From the NCBI GenBank assembly GCA_903900705.1, contig CAIUOG010000054.1:1-64000 (forward strand): a stretch of 64,000 bases of DNA, given 5' to 3'. A program made the position numbers and the translations under genes. The stretch comes from an uncultured Acidobacteriia bacterium (lineage in GTDB: Bacteria > Acidobacteriota > Terriglobia > Bryobacterales > Bryobacteraceae). The stretch's first letter is position 1. Each line of letters opens with the position of its first letter. Of the stretch, positions 1 through 8,478 are shown one piece after another. Below the pieces are notes generated by a model. The model was not told where the DNA came from. It ran no database searches and saw only the letters and a program-made list of their open reading frames with translations.

Positions 1-157
1 AGTGAACGCCGTAGGTTTGGTGGCGGTCCGGCGGCACGCGATTTGCTTTGCGCCAGACAATCAGTTTGGAGGCGGACTCGTACTCGCGCTCCGGCGCGCC
101 GCGATGTTCAACGGCGGCCACCTTCGTTTCCGGGAACTCAACAATTTCCACGTTCAT
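1..157 (-). CDS. GyrI-like effector-binding domain protein, N-terminal part (runs off the window edge)
   Basis: The minus strand from an ATG at 155-157 encodes 52 residues before the window ends. They begin MNVEIVEFPETKVAAVEHRG and end VPPDRHQTYGVH. This matches the opening strand and the PP-x-RH-x-TYG segment typical of GyrI-like small-molecule-binding domains (SbmC, or the C-terminal domain of Rob/AraC regulators). An AGGT ribosome-binding site lies 6 bases before the ATG. Because the domain starts at residue 1, this is probably a stand-alone GyrI-like protein rather than an AraC regulator. It is divergent from the esterase gene at 278. The rest of the gene is outside the window, so the ligand is unknown. 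Confidence 0.7.
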   Translation of the reverse strand, partial: MNVEIVEFPETKVAAVEHRGAPEREYESASKLIVWRKANRVPPDRHQTYGVH

Positions 158-277
158 CGAGTTACCTGCGGAAGTGCGATCAACGACCATTATCCAGCCC
201 TGGAGTTCATGACTCGGGACCAGGGGCCTGTTCACGTTTTGTTGCACGCCCGAACGAAATGTGATCTTGTGTTTAAC

Positions 278-1726
278 ATGCAACTCCCAACCTGGCGCGG
301 TCCCGCGCTTGCGGTCCTTGCCGCCGTCGCGGTGACGACGCGCGTCACGGGCCAGAACGCCGTCGACACCAAAACCTGGACCACCGCCGAGGACCATCGG
401 AACATGTTGGAACAGCTGGGCATCCGGGCGCTCCGGCCCGGCCCCAGTGGCGCCGACGCGGCGCCGAACCACGCCAATTACGACGAAGCTCTCGCCAATC
501 CCTATCCGAACCTGCCGGACGTCCTCACACTCCGCAACGGTAAGAAGGTCACTACCGCCCGGACCTGGTGGAATGAGCGCCGTCCGGAGATTGTGGAGGA
601 TTTCGAGCGCGAGGTGCTGGGGCGTGTTCCGAAAAACGCGCCGCGCGTGACGTGGGAGGTCACCAAAACAGCTGAGGCCACGGTTGGCGGGCACCCCGTC
701 ACCGCCCGGCAGTTGCTGGGCCACGTGGATAATTCCGCATACCCCGATATCAAAGTCGACATCCAGATGACCCTGGTGCTGCCCTCGGCGGCCAAAGGGC
801 CAGTACCGGTGATGATGATGTTCGGCGGGCGAGGCATCCCCGAGGTCGCCTTCCCCGCCCCCGTCTTTCCGGGCCGGGGACCCGCACCTGCGTTCACGCC
901 ACCGCCCATGGCGGATCCGCCCGCGCTCGAACAACTGATTGCCGATGGCTGGGGTGTTGCCGGCGTCAATCCTTCCAGCATTCAGGCCGATCATGGCGCG
1001 GGGCTGACGAAGGGCGTAATCGGGCTGGCAAATCAAGGCCGGCCCCGCAAACCTGAAGACTGGGGAGCACTCCGCGCCTGGGCGTGGGGCGCATCACGCG
1101 GTCTGGACTATCTGGAGACGCAGAAGACCGTCAACGCGAAGCAGGTTGGCATTGAAGGCGTCTCCCGGTACGGCAAAGCAGCGCTGGTCACTATGGCGTT
1201 TGACACGCGTTTTGCCGTGGTCCTCATTGGCTCCTCCGGTGAGGGCGGGGCCAAACTTCACCGCCGCAACTGGGGTGAAGCGGTGGAAAATCTTACCGGT
1301 TCCGGCGAATACCACTGGATGGCCGGGAATTTCCTCAAATATGGCGCAGCGGAGGCATCCTTCGGCAGTAAGAATGCGGGCGACATTCCGGTGGACGCCC
1401 ACGAACTGCTTGCGCTCTGTGCGCCCCGGCTGACGTTCATCAGCTATGGCATCCCGGAGAAAGGCGACGCCAAATGGCTCGATCACCAGGGCAGTTTCAT
1501 GGCGGCGGTTGCTGCGCAGCCGGTCTTCCGCCTGCTGGGCGCGAAAGACCTCGGAGTGCGGGAAGATTACCGCATCGCGAAGATGCCGGCTGTCAATGTC
1601 GCGATTCTGGATGGGCAACTTGCCTGGCGGCAACACGACGGAGGACATACCGACGCGCCCAACTGGAAGTACTTCATCCCCTGGGCCGATCAGTTCCTGC
1701 CGCACAGCGCGGCGAAAGCGAATTGA
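278..1726 (+). CDS. Exported CE15-like glucuronyl esterase
   Basis: Alpha/beta-hydrolase of 482 residues resembling carbohydrate esterase family 15. These enzymes hydrolyse ester bonds between glucuronic acid side chains of xylan and lignin alcohols. The nucleophile motif G-V-S-R-Y-G-K places the catalytic serine near residue 296, and the general-base histidine lies in GGHTDAPNW near residue 457. The ATG at 278 is chosen because it opens a hydrophobic export signal ending near TRVTGQ. The frame is open further upstream, but there it runs over the divergent gene. The next gene starts directly after the stop codon. The substrate is inferred from family resemblance; another acyl ester substrate is possible. 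Confidence 0.75.
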   Translation: MQLPTWRGPALAVLAAVAVTTRVTGQNAVDTKTWTTAEDHRNMLEQLGIRALRPGPSGADAAPNHANYDEALANPYPNLPDVLTLRNGKKVTTARTWWNERRPEIVEDFEREVLGRVPKNAPRVTWEVTKTAEATVGGHPVTARQLLGHVDNSAYPDIKVDIQMTLVLPSAAKGPVPVMMMFGGRGIPEVAFPAPVFPGRGPAPAFTPPPMADPPALEQLIADGWGVAGVNPSSIQADHGAGLTKGVIGLANQGRPRKPEDWGALRAWAWGASRGLDYLETQKTVNAKQVGIEGVSRYGKAALVTMAFDTRFAVVLIGSSGEGGAKLHRRNWGEAVENLTGSGEYHWMAGNFLKYGAAEASFGSKNAGDIPVDAHELLALCAPRLTFISYGIPEKGDAKWLDHQGSFMAAVAAQPVFRLLGAKDLGVREDYRIAKMPAVNVAILDGQLAWRQHDGGHTDAPNWKYFIPWADQFLPHSAAKAN

Positions 1727-2509
1727 ATGAGGGTCTTTTTCACCGGGCTGGCAACGGCATCGCTGCTGTGCGCCCAACTAACGCCCGCTGACAGACCCGT
1801 ACCGCGCACCGATCCGAACTCGCAGCTGGCCCATGAACAATTGCTGACTAAACGGACCGTGGGCCGGATCGACGTGTATTTCGAGGGGGATTCCATTACC
1901 CGCCGTTGGGGCGCGACCGACTATCCCCAACTGCTTGAAAACTGGAACCGGCATTTTCACGGCTGGAATGCGGCCGATTTTGGCTGGGGCGCGGACCGGG
2001 TGGAAAACATCCTTTGGCGACTCGAAAGCGGCGAGTTGGATGGCGTGAATCCCCGGGTGATTGTCCTGCTTGCCGGAACGAATAATGTCGGAAATACAGT
2101 GCCGGCGGAGGGCGTTGAGGCGGCGGCGGCAAACGTAACGCGCGGACTCGAAGCAGTGGTTCGCCTGATGCGGGCGAAAGCCCCGGACGCGGTGGTGATT
2201 CTGACCGCCATCTTCCCCCGCAATGACAACATGGCCGTGATGCCGGAGATTGACCGGATCAACGCGAACCTGGCAAGGCTGGCGGACGGGCGGAAGGTGC
2301 GGGTCCTGAATGTGAACAGCCAGCTGGCGGGACCGGACGGAGTGCTGCTGGAAGGCATGATGAACGCCAGGGACAAACTGCATCCCACCGAGAAAGGCTA
2401 TGAGGTCTGGGCTGCGGGACTGGAACCGCTGCTGACCGAAATTCTGGGCCCGCGCGGAAGCGAGGACCACGCACCGCCACCAACAGGCGACCCTTCGGCG
2501 AAGAAATAA
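1727..2509 (+). CDS. Exported SGNH/GDSL hydrolase (PAF-acetylhydrolase IB-like)
   Basis: Protein of 260 residues with an N-terminal signal ending near LLCAQ. SGNH landmarks are in order: G-D-S-I-T with the nucleophile Ser56, G-T-N-N with Asn119, and D-K-L-H with Asp216 and His219. The GWGADRVENILWRL segment is typical of the platelet-activating-factor acetylhydrolase IB branch, whose bacterial members are usually sugar O-acetyl esterases. Its ATG directly follows the TGA of the CE15-like gene, so the two are probably co-translated. Together they suggest removal of ester side groups from plant polysaccharides; the exact substrate cannot be read from the sequence. Confidence 0.8.
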   Translation: MRVFFTGLATASLLCAQLTPADRPVPRTDPNSQLAHEQLLTKRTVGRIDVYFEGDSITRRWGATDYPQLLENWNRHFHGWNAADFGWGADRVENILWRLESGELDGVNPRVIVLLAGTNNVGNTVPAEGVEAAAANVTRGLEAVVRLMRAKAPDAVVILTAIFPRNDNMAVMPEIDRINANLARLADGRKVRVLNVNSQLAGPDGVLLEGMMNARDKLHPTEKGYEVWAAGLEPLLTEILGPRGSEDHAPPPTGDPSAKK

Positions 2510-2588
2510 CGTGAGTGCGCAAAGGCACAACCGGGATTTCCATATCCGGGCGGAGCGCGGCTACACTTGAGGGACCGGGAACCACATC

Positions 2589-3548
2589 ATGCCCCTCACG
2601 ACCGACGAAAAACTGCTGGCGCTGAGCCGGGAAGTTCTGCAGGGTTTTGAAAGAGCGTCTGGCGGAATCCATCCGGGTTTCCGGCCTGCTCATGCGAAAG
2701 GCGTCCTGGTATCGGGCGTTTTCACGCCGGCGTCCGAAGCGGCGGCTTTGACGAGTGCCCCGCACTGCGCGGCACTCTCCACACCCGTTACACTGCGTTT
2801 TTCGAATTTTGCCGGAATTCCAAATGTGCCGGACAATGATCCGCGGGGGGCGAGCCCGCGTGGCTGCGCGATCCGTTTCCATCTGGCCCCGCACGTGCAC
2901 ACCGACATTGTGATGCACTCCATTGATGACTTCCCGGCGCGAACCGTGGCGGAGTTCATGGGCTTTCTCAATGCGCTGCTTGCCACGGAGCCGACGGGAC
3001 CACATCCGAATCCAATTGAGCAGTTCCTCGGTAGCCATCCCGCGGCATTACGCTTTGTGCAGACCCCGAAACCGATTCCCACCAGTTTTGCCAGGGAGTC
3101 GTTCTTCGCGGTCTCCGCGTTTCGGTTCACGTCGTCATCGGGGACAAGCCGGTTCGGCCGTTACCGGATGCTGCCGGAAGCGGGCAATGAGTACCTGGAC
3201 GCTGCGGGAGCAGCGGCGCAGAGCCCGAACTTCCTTTTCGATGAAATTGGCGCGCGCCTCGCCGCCGGGCCTGTGACGTTCCGAATCGCCGTGCAACTGG
3301 CGGACGTTGGCGATACAACGGATGACGCGACCGTGCGCTGGCCGGAAAGCCGCAAACTGGTGGACTTCGGCGAGATCCGCCTCACCGGCGTCTTGCCGGA
3401 TAATGCCTCGGAACAGCAGCACATCATCTTCGATCCGATTCCGCGCGTGGAAGGGATTGAAGCTTCCCCGGATCCTTTGTTCGAACCGCGGGCAAACATT
3501 TATCTGATGTCCGGACGCCGCAGACGGTCAGATCCCGCTACCGGTTGA
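2589..3548 (+). CDS. Small catalase-related peroxidase (SrpA-type)
   Basis: Protein of 319 residues belonging to the minimal catalase-related heme peroxidases, which keep the catalase core but lack the C-terminal extensions. The distal histidine is His35 in RPAHAKG. The core contains LRFSNFAG and NDPRGASPRGCAIRF. The likely proximal heme tyrosine is Tyr305 in EPRANIY near the C-terminus. No signal peptide is visible, so a cytoplasmic location is likely. The family reduces hydrogen or organic peroxides, often with little true catalase activity. It is separated by 79 bases from the upstream SGNH gene and faces the epimerase remnant. Confidence 0.85.
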   Translation: MPLTTDEKLLALSREVLQGFERASGGIHPGFRPAHAKGVLVSGVFTPASEAAALTSAPHCAALSTPVTLRFSNFAGIPNVPDNDPRGASPRGCAIRFHLAPHVHTDIVMHSIDDFPARTVAEFMGFLNALLATEPTGPHPNPIEQFLGSHPAALRFVQTPKPIPTSFARESFFAVSAFRFTSSSGTSRFGRYRMLPEAGNEYLDAAGAAAQSPNFLFDEIGARLAAGPVTFRIAVQLADVGDTTDDATVRWPESRKLVDFGEIRLTGVLPDNASEQQHIIFDPIPRVEGIEASPDPLFEPRANIYLMSGRRRRSDPATG

Positions 3549-3556
3549 GGCCCCGA

Positions 3557-3889
3557 TTACGAGGCTACCAGGACCGGCATCGAATGCTCGGCGGCAAACC
3601 GCAGAACCGCACTGGTGACGGGACGGTTCATTTCCGACTCCGCGACCGGATTGGCCGCGACATGAAAGATTCCGCAGCAGCCCCGCCCCGCGTCCTCCAG
3701 AACTTCCCGGTCATCAGGACGCCCTTCGACGAAGCGGAAGCGGGGCCGCGACAGCAGGTGCCCAAAGCTGTCGAGCGATCCTGTCGCGAGACTGCCGACG
3801 CAGTGCACCGCATGCCCTTTCTCCAGCAGATACTCCGCCAGATGTCCGCCCACGAAGCCCGCACCGCCGGTAATCAGATAAGTTTCCAT
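3557..3889 (-). pseudogene. Truncated NAD-dependent sugar epimerase/dehydratase remnant
   Basis: The reading frame encodes 110 residues that begin with a clear extended-SDR Rossmann start, LITGGAGFVGGHLAEYLLEKGH, and continue through RPRFRFVEG and GIFHVAA. The segment between HVAA and AVLRFAAEH is about a dozen residues shorter than in UDP-glucuronate decarboxylase-type enzymes. The frame stops right after PVLVAS, where intact enzymes continue into the T-S-E-V-Y-G and catalytic Y-x-x-x-K region. The acidic residue that normally ends strand 2 is replaced (CVGSLATG). The catalytic half and substrate domain are absent, so this is very probably a decayed gene. An overlapping plus-strand frame has no recognisable content. 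Confidence 0.7.
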
Positions 3890-4040
3890 CTTCCTGCCTC
3901 TATAAACGCTGTTGAAGCCGGAAACCGCTCAGTTATCCGGCCCGGCCATTCCGTCAATTGATTAGTGGCCGTGAAGGGGAAAATTCTCATCGGGCATTCG
4001 AAATTCCGGTCGGAGCCAGGCACCGTGCTACCATCGGATT

Positions 4041-4242
4041 TTCTGGTAGAGGTGCGGCGGCCATTAGCAGGCGCACGCGATTCCCGCGATCACGGGAGAC
4101 GCGTCTGCAAGGGGTCCTCCGCCGAAATCGGCAAGGCGGATCGGCCTGACCGGTTGGTGAACGGGGCTAAATCCCCGTCACTGTCACTGCAAGGTTATTC
4201 TGTCCAGGACAGATGCCGCCTTCGGTGGAGCGCTATCGGGAC
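4041..4242 (+). promoter_or_regulatory. Lysine riboswitch (L-box) aptamer
   Basis: The untranslated leader before the lysine operon carries the L-box landmarks in order. GGTAGAGGTGCG is at 4045-4056, the conserved CGCCGAA core at about 4115, ACTGTCAC at about 4180-4187, and the closing GGAGCGCTATC at 4227-4237. The P1 helix can be drawn as CTGGTAG at 4043-4049 pairing with CTATCGG at 4233-4239. Lysine binding normally lowers expression of downstream lysine biosynthesis genes, which is what lies here. After P1 only a weak AGTGA/TCACT hairpin with a short T run is visible (about 4243-4267), so termination versus translational control is unresolved. Nothing coding is seen elsewhere in 3890-4303. 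Confidence 0.88.
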
Positions 4243-4303
4243 AGTGAAAACTTCGCCTCTCACTTTCCTGCCTGCGCCATCTCTGCAAGACCGGTCTAAA
4301 TTT

Positions 4304-5326
4304 ATGGACGTCTTTGAGCTGACGCGCACCTTAATCGATATCCCTTCCGTCACCCCGGAAGAACTGCAGGTTGGAAACTACCTTTACGAGTACCTGGAAG
4401 GCTTGTGCCGCCGTTTTGATGGCTGCGTGGAGCGGGCAGAGGTGGAACCCAACCGCTATAACGTCTTTGCCTGTTTCGGCCAGCCCATCGTCACCCTGTC
4501 CACGCACATGGACACCGTTCCGCCGTTCATCCCTTCGCGTGAGGACGACGAATTCATCTGGGGGCGCGGCGCATGTGACACAAAGGGCATTATCGCCTCC
4601 ATGCTCAAAGCGGCGGAAAACCTGCTGGAGCAGGGTACGCGCAATATCGGACTGCTTTTCGTGGTCGGCGAGGAGCGCAACAGCGCCGGGGCGTATCATG
4701 CCGCCGCCAATCCGCGCGGTTCAAAGTACATTATCAACGGCGAGCCGAGTGAGAATCTGCTCGCGCTGGGCTCGAAAGGCGCGCTGCGCTATGAAGTGGT
4801 GGGGCGCGGCAAAATGGCGCATTCCGCCTATCCGGAACTGGGCGAAAGCGCCATCGACAAGCTGCTCGACGCGCTCAACGCCATCCGCAAGGTGGAACTG
4901 CCCGTCGACCCCATCCTGGGCCCCAGCACGCTCAACATCGGCACCATACACGGCGGCCGTGCCCCGAACGTGATTCCCGACGAGGCGCGGGCCGAGATTT
5001 TCATCCGCCTGGTCTGCGACTCCACTGCCACCCGCCGCGCGCTGGAAGCGGCCGTGGGCGACACCGCGGAGCTTAACTTCGTTCTCGAAATTCCCGCCCT
5101 GCATCTGACTCCGGTGGAAGGCGTTCCAACCACCGTCGTCGCATACACGACGGATATCCCGGCCTTTGGCGGCAAGTGGGGACAGCCCCTCCTGCTGGGT
5201 CCCGGCACCATTCACGTCGCGCACACCAAAGACGAGCGCGTCCCGAAACAGCAGTTACTCGAAGCAATTGAACTCTACCAGCGCCTCGTAATTCAGTTAC
5301 AGGCACAAGAAGCGACAGCACAATGA
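4304..5326 (+). CDS. dapE: M20 family metallopeptidase, probable succinyl-diaminopimelate desuccinylase
   Basis: Protein of 340 residues in the DapE/ArgE branch of M20 zinc amidohydrolases. The metal-binding features are T-H-M-D-T-V-P, G-R-G-A-C-D-T-K-G, the catalytic pair in GEERNSAGA, and a late histidine in IHVAHTKDE. GKMAHSAYPELGESAID belongs to the dimerisation lid. DapE removes succinate from N-succinyl-LL-diaminopimelate, which fits the dapD gene in the same operon; an ArgE-like or other deacylase role cannot be excluded from sequence alone. The ATG at 4304 is chosen because the family N-terminus (MDVFELTRTLIDIPSVTPEE) starts there and the frame further upstream runs through the riboswitch. 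No strong ribosome-binding site is visible. The gene overlaps asd by 4 bases. Confidence 0.78.
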   Translation: MDVFELTRTLIDIPSVTPEELQVGNYLYEYLEGLCRRFDGCVERAEVEPNRYNVFACFGQPIVTLSTHMDTVPPFIPSREDDEFIWGRGACDTKGIIASMLKAAENLLEQGTRNIGLLFVVGEERNSAGAYHAAANPRGSKYIINGEPSENLLALGSKGALRYEVVGRGKMAHSAYPELGESAIDKLLDALNAIRKVELPVDPILGPSTLNIGTIHGGRAPNVIPDEARAEIFIRLVCDSTATRRALEAAVGDTAELNFVLEIPALHLTPVEGVPTTVVAYTTDIPAFGGKWGQPLLLGPGTIHVAHTKDERVPKQQLLEAIELYQRLVIQLQAQEATAQ

Positions 5327-6369
5327 CGAAAATTCCCGTAGGTATTCTGGGCGCCACCGGCATGGTGGGACAGCACTTCATTAAGTTTCTCGACGGTCAC
5401 CCGTTGTTTGAACTGGCCTGGCTCGGCGCCAGCGAACGCTCGGCAGGAAAGAAATATACCGATGCGGCCAAGTGGCACCTCGGCGGCAGAGCGCCGGAAT
5501 CCGCCGCCAGGCTGACCGTGGAAGACGCGAAGCCCGGCAACGCGCCGCAGATTCTCTTTTCCGCGATGGATGCCTCCGTCGCCACGGAAATCGAGCAGGC
5601 GTTTGCGAAGGCCGGCCACACGGTGGTTTCGAACTCACGCAACCACCGCATGGACGCCGACGTTCCGCTGCTGGTACCGGAGATCAATGCCGATCACCTC
5701 AACATTCTGCCGCTGCAGAAGCAGTTGCGCGGCTGGAAAGGCCAGATTGTCACGAACCCGAACTGCTCCACCATCGTGTTGACGATGGGCCTTGCGCCGC
5801 TCGCGCAGTTCGGCATCACGCGCATTGTCGCCACCACGCTCCAGGCCGTTTCCGGCGCCGGTTATCCCGGCGTGCCGTCCATGGACATTCTGGGCAACGT
5901 GATCCCGTACATCGGCAACGAAGAAGAGAAGATGCAGGAAGAGACCCAGAAGATCATGGGTTCGTTCGCCGTGGATCGCATCGCCCCGCTCACGGCCAGG
6001 GTGAGCGCGCATTGCAATCGCGTGGCCGTGGTGGACGGGCACACCGTCACGATTTCGGTGGAATTCTCTGCGAAGCCCACGGAAGCCGACATCCGCAACG
6101 CATTCGACACGTTCAGCGCCGTGCCGCAGCAGCTCAATCTGCCCAGCGCGCCGAAGCAGCCCGTGCAGTACATGGTGGAAGCCGACCGGCCCCAGCCGCG
6201 GAAAGACGCCGAACGCGACCGCGGCATGGCCGCCTTCGTGGGCCGTCTTCGCCCCTGCCCCGTCTTCGACTGGAAGTTTGTCGCCCTGGGCCACAACACC
6301 ATTCGGGGAGCCGCCGGAGCCGCCGTTCTCAACGCCGAACTGATGCAGGCACAGGGCCTGCTCGATTAG
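5323..6369 (+). CDS. asd: Aspartate-semialdehyde dehydrogenase
   Basis: Protein of 348 residues that reduces beta-aspartyl phosphate to aspartate semialdehyde with NADPH, the branch-point step to lysine, threonine and methionine. The N-terminal nucleotide-binding motif is GILGATGMVGQ, and the active-site cysteine is Cys148 in TNPNCSTI. Length and the NPNCST form match the archaeal/fungal-type branch rather than the classical enterobacterial one. The start overlaps the previous stop (ATGA), indicating translational coupling. It is followed 24 bases later by the aspartokinase gene, which makes its substrate. Confidence 0.93.
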   Translation: MTKIPVGILGATGMVGQHFIKFLDGHPLFELAWLGASERSAGKKYTDAAKWHLGGRAPESAARLTVEDAKPGNAPQILFSAMDASVATEIEQAFAKAGHTVVSNSRNHRMDADVPLLVPEINADHLNILPLQKQLRGWKGQIVTNPNCSTIVLTMGLAPLAQFGITRIVATTLQAVSGAGYPGVPSMDILGNVIPYIGNEEEKMQEETQKIMGSFAVDRIAPLTARVSAHCNRVAVVDGHTVTISVEFSAKPTEADIRNAFDTFSAVPQQLNLPSAPKQPVQYMVEADRPQPRKDAERDRGMAAFVGRLRPCPVFDWKFVALGHNTIRGAAGAAVLNAELMQAQGLLD

Positions 6370-6393
6370 TCACTACCAACGGACGCAGCCACC

Positions 6394-7764
6394 ATGATTG
6401 TGATGAAATTCGGCGGAACCTCCGTGGAATCCGCCGTTGCTATTGAACGGGTCGCCGGGATCGTAAAGGCCCGCGCCGAACGCCACCCCATCGTGGTGGT
6501 TTCGGCCATGGGCAAGACCACGAATAAACTCCTGGCAATCGCCAACGCCGCCATTGCGGGCCGTCGCGAGGAATACATTCGCCAGATCCATGATCTGCGC
6601 GATTTCCATTCCCGCGAGGCCCGCCAGGTGGTGCCGCTGGCCGAACGCGCCGACCTCGACCGCACCCTGGACGAACACTTTCAGGAACTGACGGAACTCG
6701 TCAAAGGCATCGCCGTGATCGGCGAACTGACCCCGCGCTCCATCGATGCCATTTCGAGCTATGGCGAGAGGCTGTCGAGCTACATCGTGGCGCTGGCCTT
6801 CAATCATTTCGGCCTGCCCGCGGTGCATCTGGATGCGCGAAAAGTGATCGTCACGGACAAGCGGCACACACATGCCGGACCGCTTTTTGCGGAAACCTAT
6901 CGCCGCCTCGAAGCCACAGTCCCGCCGCTTGCCGCCGAAAAGGTGGTCGTGATGGGCGGTTTCATCGGCTCCACCGAAGAGGGCGTCACATCCACGCTGG
7001 GCCGTGGCGGGTCGGACTTCACGGCGTCCATTGTGGGCGCGGGCGTGAATGCCGAAGAGATCCAGATCTGGACCGACGTGGATGGCATGCTCACGGCGGA
7101 CCCGACTATTCTTCCCGGCGGGCATCGCGTCAAGACCATCTCGTTCGCCGAAGCGGCGGAACTGGCTTACTTCGGCGCGAAAGTGCTGCACCCCGCCACG
7201 GTGATTCCGGCCGTGGAACGGAATATCCCGGTGATGATTCTGAATTCCCGCCGCCCGGATGTGCCGGGCACCCGGATCGTGGGCGCGGCCGTGCCGTGTA
7301 AGAACGCGGTCAAGTCCATTGCGTGCAAGCGGAAGATCACGCTGGTCAACATCAATTCCAGCCGTATGTTCATGGCGCACGGTTTTCTGCGCCGCATCTT
7401 TGAGGTCTTTGATCGCTATGAGACGTCCGTCGATATGATTGCGACGAGCGAAGTCAGCGTCTCTCTGACCATTGACAATACGGAACACCTGACGCGCATC
7501 TGCGAGGAACTGGGCGAATTCTCGGAAGTCTCCACCGAACCGGAGCAGGCGATTGTGTGCCTCGTCGGCGAGAATATCCGCTATACGCCGGGCGTGGCGT
7601 CCAAGGTTTTCCATGCGCTCGAAAGCGTCAATATCCGCATGATCTCGCAGGGCGCTTCGCTGTTGAACCTTAGCGTGGTGGTGGCGGAGAAGGATCTGCG
7701 AATTGCGGTGGAAGCGCTGCACTCGGCGTTCTTCGCGGAACTGGATCCGGAGGTATTTGAATAA
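6394..7764 (+). CDS. lysC: Aspartokinase
   Basis: Protein of 456 residues that phosphorylates aspartate, the first step of the aspartate family pathway. The kinase domain starts with MIVMKFGGTSV and contains GRGGSDFTASIV and WTDVDGMLTADP. The C-terminal part carries ACT-like regulatory segments (KITLVNINSSRMF and AIVCLVGENIR), so feedback inhibition by lysine or threonine is likely. Length and layout match monofunctional enzymes related to E. coli LysC and the kinase half of ThrA; there is no homoserine dehydrogenase domain. It sits between asd and dapB, with which it shares one base. Confidence 0.93.
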   Translation: MIVMKFGGTSVESAVAIERVAGIVKARAERHPIVVVSAMGKTTNKLLAIANAAIAGRREEYIRQIHDLRDFHSREARQVVPLAERADLDRTLDEHFQELTELVKGIAVIGELTPRSIDAISSYGERLSSYIVALAFNHFGLPAVHLDARKVIVTDKRHTHAGPLFAETYRRLEATVPPLAAEKVVVMGGFIGSTEEGVTSTLGRGGSDFTASIVGAGVNAEEIQIWTDVDGMLTADPTILPGGHRVKTISFAEAAELAYFGAKVLHPATVIPAVERNIPVMILNSRRPDVPGTRIVGAAVPCKNAVKSIACKRKITLVNINSSRMFMAHGFLRRIFEVFDRYETSVDMIATSEVSVSLTIDNTEHLTRICEELGEFSEVSTEPEQAIVCLVGENIRYTPGVASKVFHALESVNIRMISQGASLLNLSVVVAEKDLRIAVEALHSAFFAELDPEVFE

Positions 7765-8450
7765 TGAAGATCGCCATCGTCGGGTACGGCAAAATGGGCC
7801 GGATTATTGAGCGCATCGCGCTGGAACGCGGCCATGAGATCACGCTGAAGCTTGACGAGTTCAACAACTCGAACTTCGAAGGCATTACGGCGGAGAACCT
7901 GGTGGGCGTGGATGCCGCCATTGACTTCTCCATTCCCGCGGCGGCCGTGCAAAACATCGAGCGGATTTCGGCGCTCGGCGTGAACCTGGTGGTCGGCACC
8001 ACGGGCTGGCTGGAACAGATTGAGCACGTCAGAACGGTGGTCGCCACGGCCGGTACGGGGCTGGTCTGGAGCCCGAATTATTCGGTGGGCGTCAATGCCT
8101 TCTTCCGCATCGTGAAGGAAGCGGCGAAGCTGCTTTCCGGGGCGCCGGAATATGAGGCGTGGGCCTGGGAGATTCACCACTCCGCCAAGAAGGACGCGCC
8201 ATCCGGCACGCTCCTGAAGCTGGTGGACGAGATGCGGAAGTCCGGCTATGACCGCACCATTGACACGGGTTCCAACCGGGCCGGAACCATTGCCGGCACG
8301 CACGAGATCGGCTTCGATTCCGCCGCCGACACCATCACGCTGCGGCACACGGCCCGCAGCCGCGAAGGCTTTGCGCTCGGCGCGGTCAAGGCGGCTGAGT
8401 GGATCGCGGGCAAACAGGGTTTTCACGAATTCAGCGATATTTTGTTTTAA
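7764..8450 (+). CDS. dapB: 4-hydroxy-tetrahydrodipicolinate reductase
   Basis: Protein of 228 residues, slightly shorter than the E. coli enzyme (about 270). It reduces the dapA product with NAD(P)H to tetrahydrodipicolinate. The N-terminal Rossmann motif is VGYGKMGR, and the conserved VGTTGW and SPNYSVGVN segments follow. The substrate-binding and catalytic segment EIHHSAKKDAPSGT is intact. The start shares one base with the lysC stop (TAATG). The shortening is within the range of compact DapB proteins and no motif is missing. Confidence 0.93.
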   Translation: MKIAIVGYGKMGRIIERIALERGHEITLKLDEFNNSNFEGITAENLVGVDAAIDFSIPAAAVQNIERISALGVNLVVGTTGWLEQIEHVRTVVATAGTGLVWSPNYSVGVNAFFRIVKEAAKLLSGAPEYEAWAWEIHHSAKKDAPSGTLLKLVDEMRKSGYDRTIDTGSNRAGTIAGTHEIGFDSAADTITLRHTARSREGFALGAVKAAEWIAGKQGFHEFSDILF

Positions 8451-8478
8451 AGGGTTTCAAATCTCAGGGAGGTGGTAC

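Noticed and set aside
2-277. Upstream extension of the CE15-like esterase by 92 codons
   Set aside because: The extension runs antisense through the GyrI-like gene and places the export signal internally; the ATG at 278 starts exactly at the signal.
3545-3961. A 138-codon open frame on the plus strand over the epimerase remnant
   Set aside because: The minus strand gives a clear Rossmann-fold segment here, while the plus frame has no recognisable content.
4045-4240. Reading the lysine-operon leader as a cobalamin riboswitch
   Set aside because: A CACTGTCACTG segment superficially recalls the B12 box, but the GGTAGAGGTGCG start, CGCCGAA core, P1 pairing and downstream genes fit the lysine class much better.
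6373-7722. A 449-codon open frame on the minus strand
   Set aside because: It is antisense to lysC; the translation is His/Arg/Asp-rich and unrelated to any family I know.
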